From the NCBI GenBank assembly GCA_030998225.1, contig JAPYXD010000698.1:3823001-3887000 (forward strand): a stretch of DNA of 64,000 nucleotides. The letters are read 5' to 3'. The stretch comes from Diplolepis rosae. Taxonomy: Eukaryota > Arthropoda > Insecta > Hymenoptera > Diplolepididae. Within the stretch, counting starts at the first letter, position 1; each line of letters begins with the position of its first letter. This document shows, one piece after another, positions 33,049-43,875 of this stretch. A program made the translations under genes and the position numbers. The notes below the pieces were generated by a model. The model was not told where the DNA came from. It searched no databases and was given only the letters and a program-made list of their open reading frames with translations.

Positions 33049-33712
33049 TTAAGGGGGAAATACCAAGTAAACGCACAAAATCTTTTCTTTGAGCGCGGAT
33101 TTAAAAAAAACTATAAGTGACAAAAGTACCAAAAGTTAGGTTTTTGGAGTATTTTATTACTACAATAAAATAAAAAAATTTTCTAGTGTGAAATTCCGAC
33201 CCAGATAAAAAATATAAGTGCGCGAATTCGAGTCTGCGCTCGGGGCAAAGGTGAACGGTGTCCCTGATACAGAGTCAGGAAGTGATCCTACAACACAAAA
33301 GTAATAAAAAATTTGTTTCATAATTGCGTCTACTTGTCCCTGACGTTTTTGGTTTCTTGAAAAAAAAAATTTTCACAAAAAATTGTTAATAAACATTTTT
33401 TTTGGAAAAAGTCAGGGACGAGACCAAAGTGTTTTGCATAAGTGGTAAAAATTTCAGGACAATCGGTAGAGCGGTTTTTTTGCAACTTGGAACAGCGTTT
33501 TAAAAACATGGTTTTCGGAAAAACGCGTTTAAAGTTTTGCTATGGGTGACAAGGGCCGGGCGCAGCGTTAGACAAAAATATGCATACCTCCTCCAATTTT
33601 AGGAATTTCGGCTTAAAATTTTACGGAAATATTCTTGAATAGTTCTACAATAAAATCATGTTATCAAAAAAAAACAATTTTTTGAACCATTTACTTCGTA
33701 TTCCCCCCTTAA
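33049..33712. mobile_element. TTAAGGGGGAAATAC-type element
   Basis: Left end TTAAGGGGGAAATACCAAGT and right end, read inverted, TTAAGGGGGGAATACGAAGT bound 664 bp. It contains the conserved block AAAACGCGTTTAAAGTTTT at about 33520-33538. No coding capacity. Confidence 0.75.
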
Positions 33713-34189
33713 TGAGATATCGAGTTAAGGTGTTAACACCAGTCTAGGTAGACGTATTTTTGACTATTTTTTGTGGTTAAATAATAAGCAAAATCAAAAA
33801 TTCGTTTAAAGCACTTTATTGTATGAGTATTGAACTATGAAAGAAAAAAAAAATTTCAAAATGGCGGCTATGGGTGCCTGTAATAGGCAGTTACTTTTAC
33901 GTTGACGCATAAACGAGCGGTAAGTTTTCTCGTACATGATGAACTCTATAACAAATAAGCAAAGTTTTTCTTCAAGTATACAGGGTGAGGCACATAAAGT
34001 GTTACAGAGCGATAGCACTCAAACTATTCATCATATCCAAAAATGTTTCAGACAAAAGTTTAAGTGTTCGAGAAGGCCGTCATATTCGACCACTATTTTT
34101 ATATCGGTGGAGGCGCTGAAGCTACGTCAAGGTCAACTCCACTTTTTTAAATGAAACTATGTATTTTTTTTCGATGATATTATTGCCGA

Positions 34190-34960
34190 TTTTAAGACGA
34201 ATTCAGCGACCTACAACACAAGGTTATTCTAGTCACGCAAAGTATGAAAATAGTTGAAAAATCGAAACATATCAGAATAATCACTTTCAAAGGATCCACT
34301 AACCATAAAAAAACCATAAAACCATCCACTAAAAAATATGGACCAATGACGTGATCGCCGACAATGTTGCACCAACAATTAACGGACCTCGGATGTTGAA
34401 ATGGTACAGTTCTCATCCATCGAGGATTCTCATTTACCCAATAATACATATTGTGCCTTTCACATTTCCCGTATTTGCGAAGTTAGCTTCATCAGAAAAA
34501 AGCACATGACTCAAAAATGAGACATCTGTGCGCATATTTCTACGAATCCAATTACAGAAATGGGCGCGTTTTAAGAAATCATTGCCGTACAAATCCTGAT
34601 GTCATTAACATACGATACGGATGGAACTTGTGTTGATGTAAGATTTTTAATACAGATCGCTGACAAATTCCACTTTTTTTTCCATTTTCCTGCTGCTCGC
34701 ATGTGGATTTAGTGCAGCAAAAGCTAAGATAGTAGCCGCATTATTTTCATCAACTATTGGTAGACGTTTGACTCGTGTTTGTTTCACTGTACCGAAGCGA
34801 CAGAAACGCTCAGCTAATCGCTTAAAAGCCATGTGCAATTTTTGTTGCCTATCCGGATAACGAGCCGCATACAAATCTTTGGCATTTCTGTAATTTTTAC
34901 GGCATTCCCCCAGCACCATCACCATATGGTCAACATTTCGGGAACGAGGAACGCTCAAAA
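34190..34960 (-). pseudogene. Transposase relic of the 33981-37576 element
   Basis: Minus strand. The N-terminal part (34958-34647) reads VLGECRKNYRNAKDLYAARY...FGTVKQTR, resembling the helix-turn-helix region of a Tc1/mariner-superfamily lineage common in insects. After frameshifts come HKFHPYR, NDFLKRAHFCNW, the first catalytic motif LFSDEANF (about 34490-34510) and NENPRWMRTVPFQHPRSVN...GDHVIGPYF. The later catalytic residues are not found. It is frame-disrupted and truncated, so inactive. Confidence 0.8.
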
Positions 34961-35847
34961 AAAATTTTATATCAAAATTTCACAGCAAATGTATTTAAAA
35001 ATGTAAAAAATGTTCGAGATATTGCTTCTTCACATCAAATTCAAATCTTGAACGGTAAAATAGTTACTTTTCAAACATCCAAACAAGGATATAACTAGCG
35101 AGCTTCGTTATACAATTTACCAATTTTTTTAATATATAAGAAAATATGTACGTCATGCTCATTGATGCGTTATATTAAGCTTACTGTTCATCAAAGTCAG
35201 AAGATTCGTTTAATGCTGTAAATAAATAATAAATATTTGATTTTGAACGTTTTTTATTATCCACATCGATTTTTCCACTCGATATTTACAAATTGTTGGG
35301 AATCAAATAGGAATGTAACGTTAAAGACGTTAAAGACCGCACATTTTGAGTTACGGAATGAAGGCGACAAACGTTTTCATGACTGTAAAGTCATTTTTCG
35401 TGTGTCTGGACCTTGTTCTTAAAGAAAATACCTGGTTCCGAATTTTCGTTTTGAAAAAATCGCTGATTCTTGACCGAGAGTTGCACTACCTCCAGTCACT
35501 TCCAAAAAATGTAACGTTAAAGACCACTGAAAACTTGATGTATCTTCAAAACAGCTGATGATAGAAAAAAGTGTATATACATAAAATGAAGTTCTTGTTG
35601 CCTACTTTCATGTACAATTCGAACTATTAATTTTTTTGTAATGTATAGGACATATGAACCAAAATATGCGAGCGGCTGTAACGTTAAAGACAATTTTAAA
35701 GTGACATGCTTGATAACATATCTAGTATTATATTGACCCAAATTAATATCATTTTTGTTCATTTCTTTGGCATAGGGTCAGTTTCATCTTATTTTATTTG
35801 ATTAAAAATGTCACTATTAGATGTAAAAATACGCAAAAAGAAAGAAA

Positions 35848-35892
35848 GGCAAACGTTTCGGCCACATATGGGGGCCCTCTGCAGTGCCATAA
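35848..35892 (-). ncRNA. Hammerhead-ribozyme-like motif
   Basis: Identical to the 29138-29182 motif apart from position 7 of the core (CTGCAGA). Hammerheads tolerate any base there. Stems I and II are retained. Confidence 0.55.
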
Positions 35893-36013
35893 ATTCAAAG
35901 ATTAATTCAAAATTTCTGTAGAACATTAGAATATAGGAAATAATTAAATTAAGAATTATCATGGAATTCAAAAACTTATCTCATAGCTTGCAATTCAAAA
36001 TGAAGTAGTCCAG

Positions 36014-36758
36014 TGTTTAATTATAAAGGTATGAATTTAAACTATATCAAATATTTTTTATACGACGTTATTTTCTATTGTAATTATTCGATCTTGCTTA
36101 TAACTTTTCTTTGTTCATGCTTCGAGCTACGGCTGTTTACGTTAAATCGCGCTTAGTCTAAACTTTGATAATATTTCGGCTCACTGATCATGGGTTATGA
36201 GTTCGACAGAAACCCCTTCCTGAGCCTTTTTTCTGGCCATGAGGACGACCAATTCGTCGTCAACAGGGTCTCTGTTTCACGTCGGTTCATGAGCTTAAAG
36301 CACCTCTAGAGATTCTGAGTTTTTTTCTAATTGAGAACAAAGAAACGAAGTCCCTGTTAACTTTGAGAAAATCAACGAGTTTGCATCCTATTAAAGAGTT
36401 GAGAAATCATCTGAGTGAATACCTGGCAGTTTTTCCAGAGAGTTGAGACTCATTCTCGTCCACAAGGTTTGGTCAAATCTCGCCCTTGAAGCTCGAGTCA
36501 ACCCGCAAGCTTCCAAGGTACCTTGTGGACTTTCTCTTTTGTGAGGAGTCTCATGCTTGAGTTTTAGAGTGCTCCACGGCTGTCAGGTTATTTTGAACAT
36601 TATTACATGTGAGAAAATCATCGACCTTTTTTTAAACATTTATATTGTGTGATTTTCAAGTGAAGTTTATAAATTGGAAATAAACCTAAATATACTAAAC
36701 AGTGTGTGTAAATTTGATTTCGATCACCCGGACCAGTCTTAACTATAGTGATTTAACA
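36014..36758 (+). mobile_element. Solo LTR (745 bp)
   Basis: It begins TGTTTAATTATAAAGG and ends TAGTGATTTAACA (TG...CA), and is flanked by the 5-bp duplication TCCAG (36009-36013; 36759-36763). The uninterrupted target sequence is present in the related repeat near 29010. An AATAAA at about 36678 favours + orientation. Five-base duplications are usual for Gypsy and BEL/Pao elements, and no internal retroviral-type region remains. Confidence 0.8.
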
Positions 36759-38017
36759 TCCAGTATGCAGCATCATGAATTGAAAAAATATTTAGAGTTC
36801 ACTGTGAATAAAAAACCGGTTAAATGAAAAACCATAAAAAATTTTGCACATGAACCGACCGGAATTTTTTAGAAAATGTTATTATTAAAAAAGGATGCTA
36901 AATTGGTTATCAATGGCAAAACGCGAAGATAGTTTCCATTTTTTAAAACTTTGGGGTGAAGACTTTGTTACCGGAGTCTCTCACAGAATGATCTGAACTG
37001 TTTTTTGCGTATTTTTACATCTAATAGTGACATTTTTAATCAAATAAAATAAAATGAAACTGACCCTATGCCAAAATAACAAGAAATTAACAAAAATTAA
37101 AGACAATAATTTTGGCCATATCAAAATATTCTTGAAAATCATTCATTTTCGCGTTCCGATGTATATTCACATTAGAAGGTAATGCGTGACTAACTGATAT
37201 GTCAACAGAAAATGCTTACTTTCTGCTGATGTCAACAATACCCTATCGATGTGTATTATCATGGGTATTGTAAGGAATGTTAAGAAATGAAAATGATTTA
37301 TCGACTATTTTCATACTTTGCGTGACTAGAATGACCTTGTGTTGTAGGTCGCTGAATTCGTCTTAAAATCGGTAATAATGTCATTGAAAAATATACATGG
37401 TTCCATTTAAAAAAGTGGAGTTGACCTTGACGTAGCTTCAGCGCCTCCACCGATAAAAAAATAGGGTGGTCAAGTATGACGGCCTTCTCGAACACTTAAA
37501 CTTTTGTCTGAAACATTTTTGGATATGATGAATAGTTTGTGCTATCACTCGGTAACACTTTGTGTGCCTCACCCTGTATATTAGCAGGCGTGGTATAACG
37601 TAGCGATTTTGTTTTAAAACAAATTTTTAAAAATTGGTGCAACTTTGAAAAAAAATTTTCGATTTTGGAAAAAAATTGGAAGTAAATTTTTTATTGAAAA
37701 GAAAGTTTAAGTCAAATCGAAAAACCGCTACGTCTTTCGCTCGAGAATGTTATTGTCAAGGTACAGTCAAAATTTATAACAAATCCATGCAGCCGTTTTT
37801 GAATAATTTTACCGACACATTTGAAATAAGCGATTTTGAGATAAAAGCGTTTAAAGTTTTCGTAGCACTTAAATCGTTGAAAAATTATATTTATATTTAT
37901 TAATTCTTTTATTTATACTCATATTTATATTTATTTATATTTATTTATATTTTTTCCAAATCCTAGTGTTGTTACCCCTTAAAATAATTCAGCCACGAAA
38001 AATTAAGCCTCAGGAAA

Positions 38018-38510
38018 AATTGGCTTTAGAATCCAGAAAAAATGTAAACTCAAGGTTTCATATTTTCAAACGTTTCGACTCAGGTTGGAGTCCTCACTAG
38101 TGAGTATTTATTTCTATAAAAAATACAAAGGAGGAAAACTTGAAAATTGCCCTTGTGACGGATAAACATTGTGTTATTTTTTAAGTCTCTCCTTAGTAAT
38201 TTTACAGAAAAAATTTTTTTGTACAATTTTTACTTTATCGCAAATTTAGCTATTTAGTCCAATTTTATATTTTCACACTTGCAATCCTTTTATATCTTTT
38301 TTTACCACAATTTTTATCCGTCACGCGGGCAATTTTTAAGTTTTCCTCCTTTGTATTTTTTATATAAATAAATTCTCACTGATGAGGACTTTAACCTGAG
38401 TCGAAACGTTTGAAAATATAAAACCTTGAGTTTACATTTTTTCTGGACCCTAAAGCCAACTAAGTACACCAAAAATATCCAAATTTTAATACTAAGGGTC
38501 GATATAAGTC
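38018..38510. repeat. Inverted pair of hammerhead-bearing repeats
   Basis: The left arm (38018-38165) and right arm (38330-38463) are inverted copies, each with TTGGCTTTAG(A/G)..TCC, the hammerhead-like segment, TACAAAGGAGGAAAACTT and the GACGGATAAA block. The right arm continues to AGGGTCGATATAAGTCCTGT, the family's outer end. The spacer of about 165 bp is single copy. Confidence 0.75.
38372..38418 (+). ncRNA. Hammerhead-ribozyme-like motif
   Basis: TCA, CTGATGA (38379-38385), GGACT-TTAACC-TGAGTC with a partly weakened stem II, GAAAC (38403-38407), GTT, TGA. The opposing arm (38062-38110, minus) has CTAGTGA in place of CTGATGA and is probably dead. Confidence 0.5.
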
Positions 38511-38589
38511 CTGTTTATTATTATTTTCTATAAACAAATTTGATACAGAAAAATAATGCATACAACAAATTTTATTTTCAAGTGCTTTT

Positions 38590-38729
38590 TTACATTCTCA
38601 TCATGGATGAGAAGGTATTGGTTTTATGTGAAAAATGACTTTTGAAATTTTTATCAAATCTTTACGTTTTGACACTCCCTGAGTCAGAAAAAACGGTTTT
38701 TACGAAAGTGTCTGTCTGTCTGTCTGTCC

Positions 38730-38771
<42 letters not shown>

Positions 38772-40034
38772 AGGTCGTGTGCGGCATAACTCTCGATAGA
38801 ATCATCATATTGAATTGAGCTTTGGTACACTTTATCGGAGCCGAAAAAGTAAGGACAAGTTCTTTAACCAGCCACATCCAATCAAAATTGAGGGATTGAG
38901 CACTGCTTTTGTGTTTTTGAAAATAACTTTTTGAAAAAATCAAAAATTTCAATACCGGTTTTTGATAGTGCTCATAAATCTCTACAAATTATCCTGATAA
39001 CATTTTTTGATTAAATCAAAATTAGAAATGTTACATCATATTCAAATTCGAAAAAAGTCAATATCAAAATTCCATTTTCCAGTTAAATTATACGAGATAC
39101 GAAAAAACGTTATGATACAATATTATTGAATACATAAAGATCTACAAATTTGAATTGTAACATTTTTTCATAAGATGCATATTTTTCTTTTTAATTAAAA
39201 AAAAAACTATTGAATATCCAAAATTCAATTTTTTAACAATAATATCTAAAATACGAAAAAAATGTAAGAATACAAAGTTGTTCGTTTCAAAAAGATCTAC
39301 AAATTTTGTCTGACTCAGTTTCTGGTAAAACATATATTTTTCGTTTTGATTCCAAAAAATACGTTTAAAATTCAAAAATTCCATTTTTTAGACAAAATAT
39401 GTGAGATACAAAAAAACGTTTATCTGGAAAATTGTTTGCCTAAATGAGGTTTACAAATTCTCATTAAGACATTTCGGGACAGGATGTATATTTTATGTTT
39501 TGATTTTTAATATTAAAAAAATTCGATTTTTTTCACCAAAATATGTGGGATACGAAATAAGCGTTGTTCTGTAAAATCGTTTCCTTAAATAAGTTCTACG
39601 ATTGTTTTTTCTTTTTTAGAGATTTGGAAGAAAATAAATTATTTTAATCATGTAATTTATTAAAAAGTGACTGAAACGTATACAGAAAATCGAGCGCGAA
39701 GCGCAAGCGTCATGATGAGAATGTGTTCCTTAAGGCTGATAGAGCCTTAAGTAAATTGAATTTCCTGTTTAACTTAAATTCAAAAAGAAATAGAGTGACT
39801 TGGAGAAAATGTGTAATTCACATCATCTGTAATATAATTATAAAATTAGTTTGAGCTTCAGTATCAAATTATAAGAAATAAACTGAAATGTATGCGGAGA
39901 GCACAAGACCGAGCGCAAAGCGCGACGTTCAAAAATTCCGGAGCGCGAAGCGCGACGATCGAATCGCGCGCTCTAGGCGCGCTCAAACTTGCGAGCGAAG
40001 CGCGCGATGAGAATGTGCCCGCGAAGCGGGCAGA
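38590..40034 (-). mobile_element. DINE/Helentron-like element, copy B
   Basis: About 1.45 kb, the cleanest minus-strand copy. 5' TCTGCCCGCTTCGCGGGC, GCGCGC hairpins, internal second 5'-like block (about 39685-39730), (GACA)n tract extended to about 60 bp (38709-38770) and terminal TTCTCATC-type hairpin near 38595-38612. It sits in a run of T within the arm of the host palindrome. Confidence 0.7.
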
Positions 40035-40155
40035 TTTTTTCATATCGCTTTCTACCAAATTTTTAAAAATGGTGCGATTCTGATAAATCATGGATAACTT
40101 TTTCAGGGAAAAGATTCTCTACAACTTGACCGTTTCCAATTTTGGAAAATAACTT

Positions 40156-40432
40156 CACGGATAAACTTTTTATATCAATTTTTACTATAGTATTGTTCAA
40201 TTTAGGGAAAAACGTATCACTGAGAATTTTTGTTAGTAAAAATATTAAACTTTATAATAATCATATGAAACTTCAGCATAGTTCATAGCAAATTTTACTA
40301 TAGTTTACACCAAAGATTCATATCATTCTTCTAAAGTTTAGTATTTTTACTAAAAAAAATTCTCAAAGTGATACGTTTTTCCCTAAATTGAAAAGTACTA
40401 TAGTAAAAATTGATATAAAAAGTTTCGCGGTG
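40156..40432. mobile_element. CACGGAGAAA-type MITE
   Basis: The ends CACGGATAAACTTTTTATAT and, inverted, CACCGCGAAACTTTTTATAT bound a palindrome containing GTTAGTAAAAATATTAAACT. About 277 bp, the same length as the 52413-52689 copy. Confidence 0.75.
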
Positions 40433-40795
40433 TTATTTAATCGCTGAAACTATTGAAAAACAATTTTTCAAAACAACATTTTTATAAACAAATTGTTAAA
40501 TTTGATTCATTGTTGAAAATTGGAAAGGGTCAAGTTGTAGAGAATCTTTTCCGTAAAAAACTGATCCAGGATTTATCAGAATCCCACCATTTTTAAAAAT
40601 TTGGTAAGAAACAATATGTAAAAAGCACTTGAAAATAAAATTTGTTAAATATATTATTTTTCTGTTTCAAATTTTTGTATAGAAAATAATATTTTCTCTT
40701 TTGAATAATTCATTCAATAACAATATTGCTATTCTTGAAAGCAAAATTATCTATTTTTGCCTGAGGCCTAATTTTTCGTGGCTGAACTTCCTTAA

Positions 40796-41097
40796 CAGAC
40801 GTGCTTTATTGTCTTTCGTTACGTTTCCTAAATTTTCAAAAAGATACTTTCTGAATTAAAAAAGTTATCTTACATGAACGAATAAATGTATAATTTAGTC
40901 ACATGGTCCGATTGATCCATGGCCTCATAACTTTGAGTAATTACTTAAAAAGCAGTAGTAAACGTTTATCTGGCCCAAAATTTTTATAATTATAATTTTT
41001 TGGAAAATTTCTTTTTCATAATTATAAATTTAAAAGATTAGATAAACGTTCCTTAGTGCTTTTTACTTAATTCCTCGAAGTTCCAACTCCATATTTC
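40796..41097. other. Fragments of TTAAGGCCAT-type elements
   Basis: 40796-40925 matches the right arm of the element at 54736-55100 (ACAGACGTGCTTTATTGTC... to GATCCATGGCC). It is followed by a palindromic piece (about 40935-41085) built on AGTAAACGTTTATCTGG and its inverse. Confidence 0.5.
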
Positions 41098-41173
41098 AAT
41101 TAATGTGGAAATACGAGAGGCGAAAAAAAAGTGTCGGTAAAGTAGGGATCGGATAAGTGAGACATGGCCTTAA

Positions 41174-41955
41174 GTAACTCAAAGGGTTTGATAGACCGTC
41201 TTTGTGCAATTTGGAGGTTCAAGTTTTGCACCGTGACATATACACATGGTGACTGTCTGCCAATTTTCAAGGACCACCTGTTCTTCGCGGACAAATAAAC
41301 CGAAACAAGTACAACAATATGGTATACGGTGGTGGTGGCCGTTGGATATAAGGTGGTTGTAATAGTCTGTGGCACCTGTCTCCACGTAAGCATCCACAAG
41401 TAGGCTAGATAGACGGAATATCAGGATGTGACTAGAAAGAGATGGGGTATGAGCATCGAAGGTTGTCGGAAACGAGGTTTAGGTAAGAGAGGAGAAAAGA
41501 ACCAGATCTCTACCAGGCAATCATTCGGAAATAGCAGGCCAGGTTCGTGAGGAGTCGTGCGCGTGCCATTACATGGCACCTGCCACTAGCCACGAAACTT
41601 TTTCTTGCCATACATAGGTCCACATACAAGTCTACCTACGCATGCGCTCATCAACTCGCAGCCGGACATCATTCACATTTTTTCTTTTCTACTAAAACAG
41701 AAAGGATACTCACAAAATCCATAATTCTTCACTTTAAAAAAAAAAAGATTTACGAATTTATTCATTAATTTAGAAGAATCTCTCTAAAAAAAGCCAAGAA
41801 GGTCTTTCTGGTTGCAAAAATTTATTTTAGTTATTCATTTTTAAATAATCTTATATAGTGTTATTTCAATTACCGACCTTACGTCATTTCTGGATCCTAA
41901 AGCCAATTTTTTTCTACAAAGTGCCATTTTATTTTCTTAAAATATAAACTCTCTT
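41174..41955. other. GC-richer single-copy island
   Basis: From 41180 to about 41660 the sequence is balanced in composition and not repeated. Overlapping minus-strand frames of 72-99 residues contain Cys and Tyr but match no family I know. Could be host DNA. A TTTCTGGATCCTAAAGCC block (41886-41903) is the outer end of the hammerhead-bearing repeat. Confidence 0.3.
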
Positions 41956-41956
41956 A

Positions 41957-42064
41957 CACGGAGAAAATTCATTTGTGAAAATTTAATCAAAAGTTGAGTA
42001 AAGCCACTATGTCCCAGCTTTACTCAACTTTTGATTAAATTTTCACAAATGAATTTTCTCCGTG
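41957..42064. mobile_element. 108-bp perfect hairpin derivative of the CACGGAGAAA MITE
   Basis: Two 48-base arms starting CACGGAGAAAATTCATTTGT are perfectly complementary, with the 12-base loop CACTATGTCCCA. TA flanks both sides (41955-41956; 42065-42066). It looks like an internally deleted form of the 11977-12252 element. Confidence 0.85.
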
Positions 42065-42084
42065 TACATTCCTTATTAAAAAAA

Positions 42085-42956
42085 ATCCGACCGCTTCGCG
42101 CTCGATTTTCTGTTTACATTTCTGTAACTTTCTAATAAATTACATAATTGAAATAATTTTTTTTCTTCCAAATATCTCAATGAGGAAAAACAATTGTAGA
42201 CTTTATTTAAGTAAACGATTTTTCTTTTCAACACTTATTTCGTATTTTATATTTTTTGGTTAAAAAATGGATTTCCTGATTTTCATTAGAGTTTTTGCAA
42301 TCAAAACATAAAATATACATCCTGTCGAAAAATGTCCCACTGAAAATACTTAGACCTCATTTAGGCAATTAATTTTCCATCGTAACGTTTTTTTCGTATC
42401 GCACATATTTTGTTTAAAAAATCGAATTTTTGAATTTTAATAGTATTTTTTTAAATTGAAACGAAGAATATACATTTTATTAGAAACAGTTTTAGAACAA
42501 ATTTATGGACTTTATTGAAATGAACAATTTTGCATTTGTACGTTATTTTCGTATTTCACATATTATTGTTAAAAAATTTAATTTTGGATTTTCAATAGTA
42601 TTTTTTTAAATTAAAAAGAAGAATATTTATCTTATAAGAAAATGTAGCGATTCAAATTTGTAAATCTTTTTGTAACAAACAATTTTGTATGATAACGTTT
42701 TGTCGTATCTCGTATAATTTGGCTGGAAAATGGAATTTAGGTATTGATTTTTCTAAAGTTTTAATATACTGTAACTTTTCTAATTTTGGTTTGATCGAAA
42801 AATGTTATTAGGATAATTAGTAGACAGTCAGGCAGACACTTTCTTAAAACCCGTTTTTTTCTAACTTAGGGGGTTTCAAAACGTAAAGATTTGATAAAAA
42901 TTCCGAAAGTGATTTTTCACATAAAACCTATACCTTCTCATATGATGAGAATGTAA
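42085..42956 (+). mobile_element. DINE/Helentron-like element, copy C (5' truncated, diverged)
   Basis: It starts at the internal 5'-like block (CCGCTTCGCGCTCGATTTTC), continues through the AT-rich body, retains only a vestige of the microsatellite (about 42820-42845), and ends TTCTCATATGATGAGAATGT followed by A. Its TTCTCATATGATGAG end is the empty version of the site occupied at 52120-53559. Confidence 0.65.
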
Positions 42957-43290
42957 AAATCGTTTACAACACACGAAAATCATAAAGGCACACCAGGGGG
43001 GAGTGTGGCAAACTTCACACTGTTTGGAATAGCATGCTTTTTCCACTTTTCACACAATATACTATTTTAAACAATAAAATTCATAAAATTGCATCAAATC
43101 CATCTTTTTTTATCAATATAATCTTGAATGATCCTCGAATATCAGGACGAACATTTTGTCAACTATTTTACGAATTTTAACAACAAAACATATAAATCAA
43201 GGCCCTAACATAGTAAAAAAAGCAGAAAAAATAAAACTTTTCCGAAAAATGACCTTGAACGGCATCTAAATATTATTATAATATTCTAAA
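42957..43290 (-). repeat. Fragment related to the 152-bp array family
   Basis: The minus strand from 43290 begins AATATTTAGATGCCGTTCAAGG and continues collinear with the right flank sequence near 25250-25565. The first part (42957-43080) is unassigned. Confidence 0.5.
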
Positions 43291-43875
43291 AACGATTTTA
43301 CTTAAATGTTCTGTCAAGAAAAAAGCAACGAATAAGTCTTTCTTATTGATTTAAAGATTTGTCGAAAGTAAAATATTTGGTGTCGAGACCTTGATGATCC
43401 ATGGAAAGGATATCCCGAGTAAGTCTTTCAATTATCTCTATGGGGACCATAATGTAAATTAGTTTGGTGTCAACGACGCAACAGAGGGGACGGTCCAGAG
43501 AGCGAAGAGGGCAGTGCCGACTCAAGCCAGGGGTTAAAACCTGTGGCCCATGGTTGAGGGGTGCGGAGAATCTGCAGAGGATAGGTATTGATCAACACTG
43601 AGGCTGAGCAACGATACCTACTATACCTACTAGCTGCTACTCTGACGCCGAAGCCGTCAAAGCTGCCGCGACATAGTGCCCTCGATTGCAATATACTATA
43701 ACCACCCTATCCCATCTCCCCCACGCAATCGTTTCGTCCCCTTCTATTCAACTCATTCTTTATTCCTCACATAGCAAATCACCAATGATTCCATATTCTA
43801 CTGCTTTTTTTTTTAACATATCAATTCATACTTATTCTCATTAATTAATAAATTAATGAGAATAAAATCTAGTGC
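43291..43875. other. Single-copy island
   Basis: 43340-43740 is GC-richer and not repeated, with two short minus-strand frames of no recognisable family. The remainder is AT-rich. Confidence 0.3.

Larger units (their letters stand above)
35690..36830 (-). mobile_element. 29-kb-type hammerhead-bearing repeat, interrupted by a solo LTR
   Basis: Minus-strand copy of the 28940-29340 repeat, including the motif at 35848-35892 (GGCA, CTGCAGA, stem II, GAAAC, GTT, TGCC). It is split at 36014-36758 by an LTR. A short piece of the same repeat in the opposite orientation follows at 36985-37130, making an inverted pair. Confidence 0.7.
33981..37576. mobile_element. Tc1/mariner-type element with 277-bp terminal inverted repeats
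   Basis: The ends CAGGGTGAGGCACATAAAGT (from 33981) and its inverse (to 37576) are flanked by TA on both sides. The inverted repeats extend over about 277 bp (33981-34257; 37300-37576) and are highly similar. The left part holds a decayed minus-strand transposase (34190-34960). The right part is occupied by a later hammerhead-bearing repeat and solo LTR. Confidence 0.85.
33725..37982. mobile_element. TTAAGG(G/T)GT-type element carrying a Tc1-type insertion
   Basis: The left end TTAAGGTGTTAACACCAGTC resembles the inverted right end TTAAGGGGTAACAACACTAG (37982 leftward). Its own sequence is only about 660 bp (33725-33980 and 37577-37982, the latter with the AAAGCGTTTAAAGTTTT block). The rest is the 3.6-kb insertion at 33981-37576. 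Its right TTAA is shared with the next element. Confidence 0.55.
37979..40795. mobile_element. TTAAGGAAGTTCAGCC-type palindromic element with three nested insertions
   Basis: Left terminus (TTAA, AATTCAGCCACGAAAAATTA, CCTCAGG) and right terminus (inverted, ending CTTCCTTAA at 40795) match. The palindromic arms recover collinearity once three insertions are removed: the hammerhead-bearing pair (38018-38510), a DINE/Helentron-like copy (38590-40034) and a MITE (40156-40432). A related intact element is at 45252-45923. Confidence 0.7.
32979..41173. mobile_element. Outer TTAAGGCCAT element with deep nested insertions (inferred)
   Basis: A 74-bp block beginning TTAAGGCCATGTCTCACTTG (32979-33052) recurs in exact opposite orientation at 41098-41173, both bounded by TTAA. 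They are most simply the terminal inverted repeats of one element whose interior has been filled by 33049-33712, 33725-37982 and 37979-40795. The alternative is two unrelated solo ends that happen to face each other. Confidence 0.5.

Noticed and set aside
35310..35700. Direct repeats of GTAACGTTAAAGAC (about 35313, 35509, 35675) as an array
   Set aside because: Only three short copies with unequal spacing and unrelated intervening sequence; left as unexplained.
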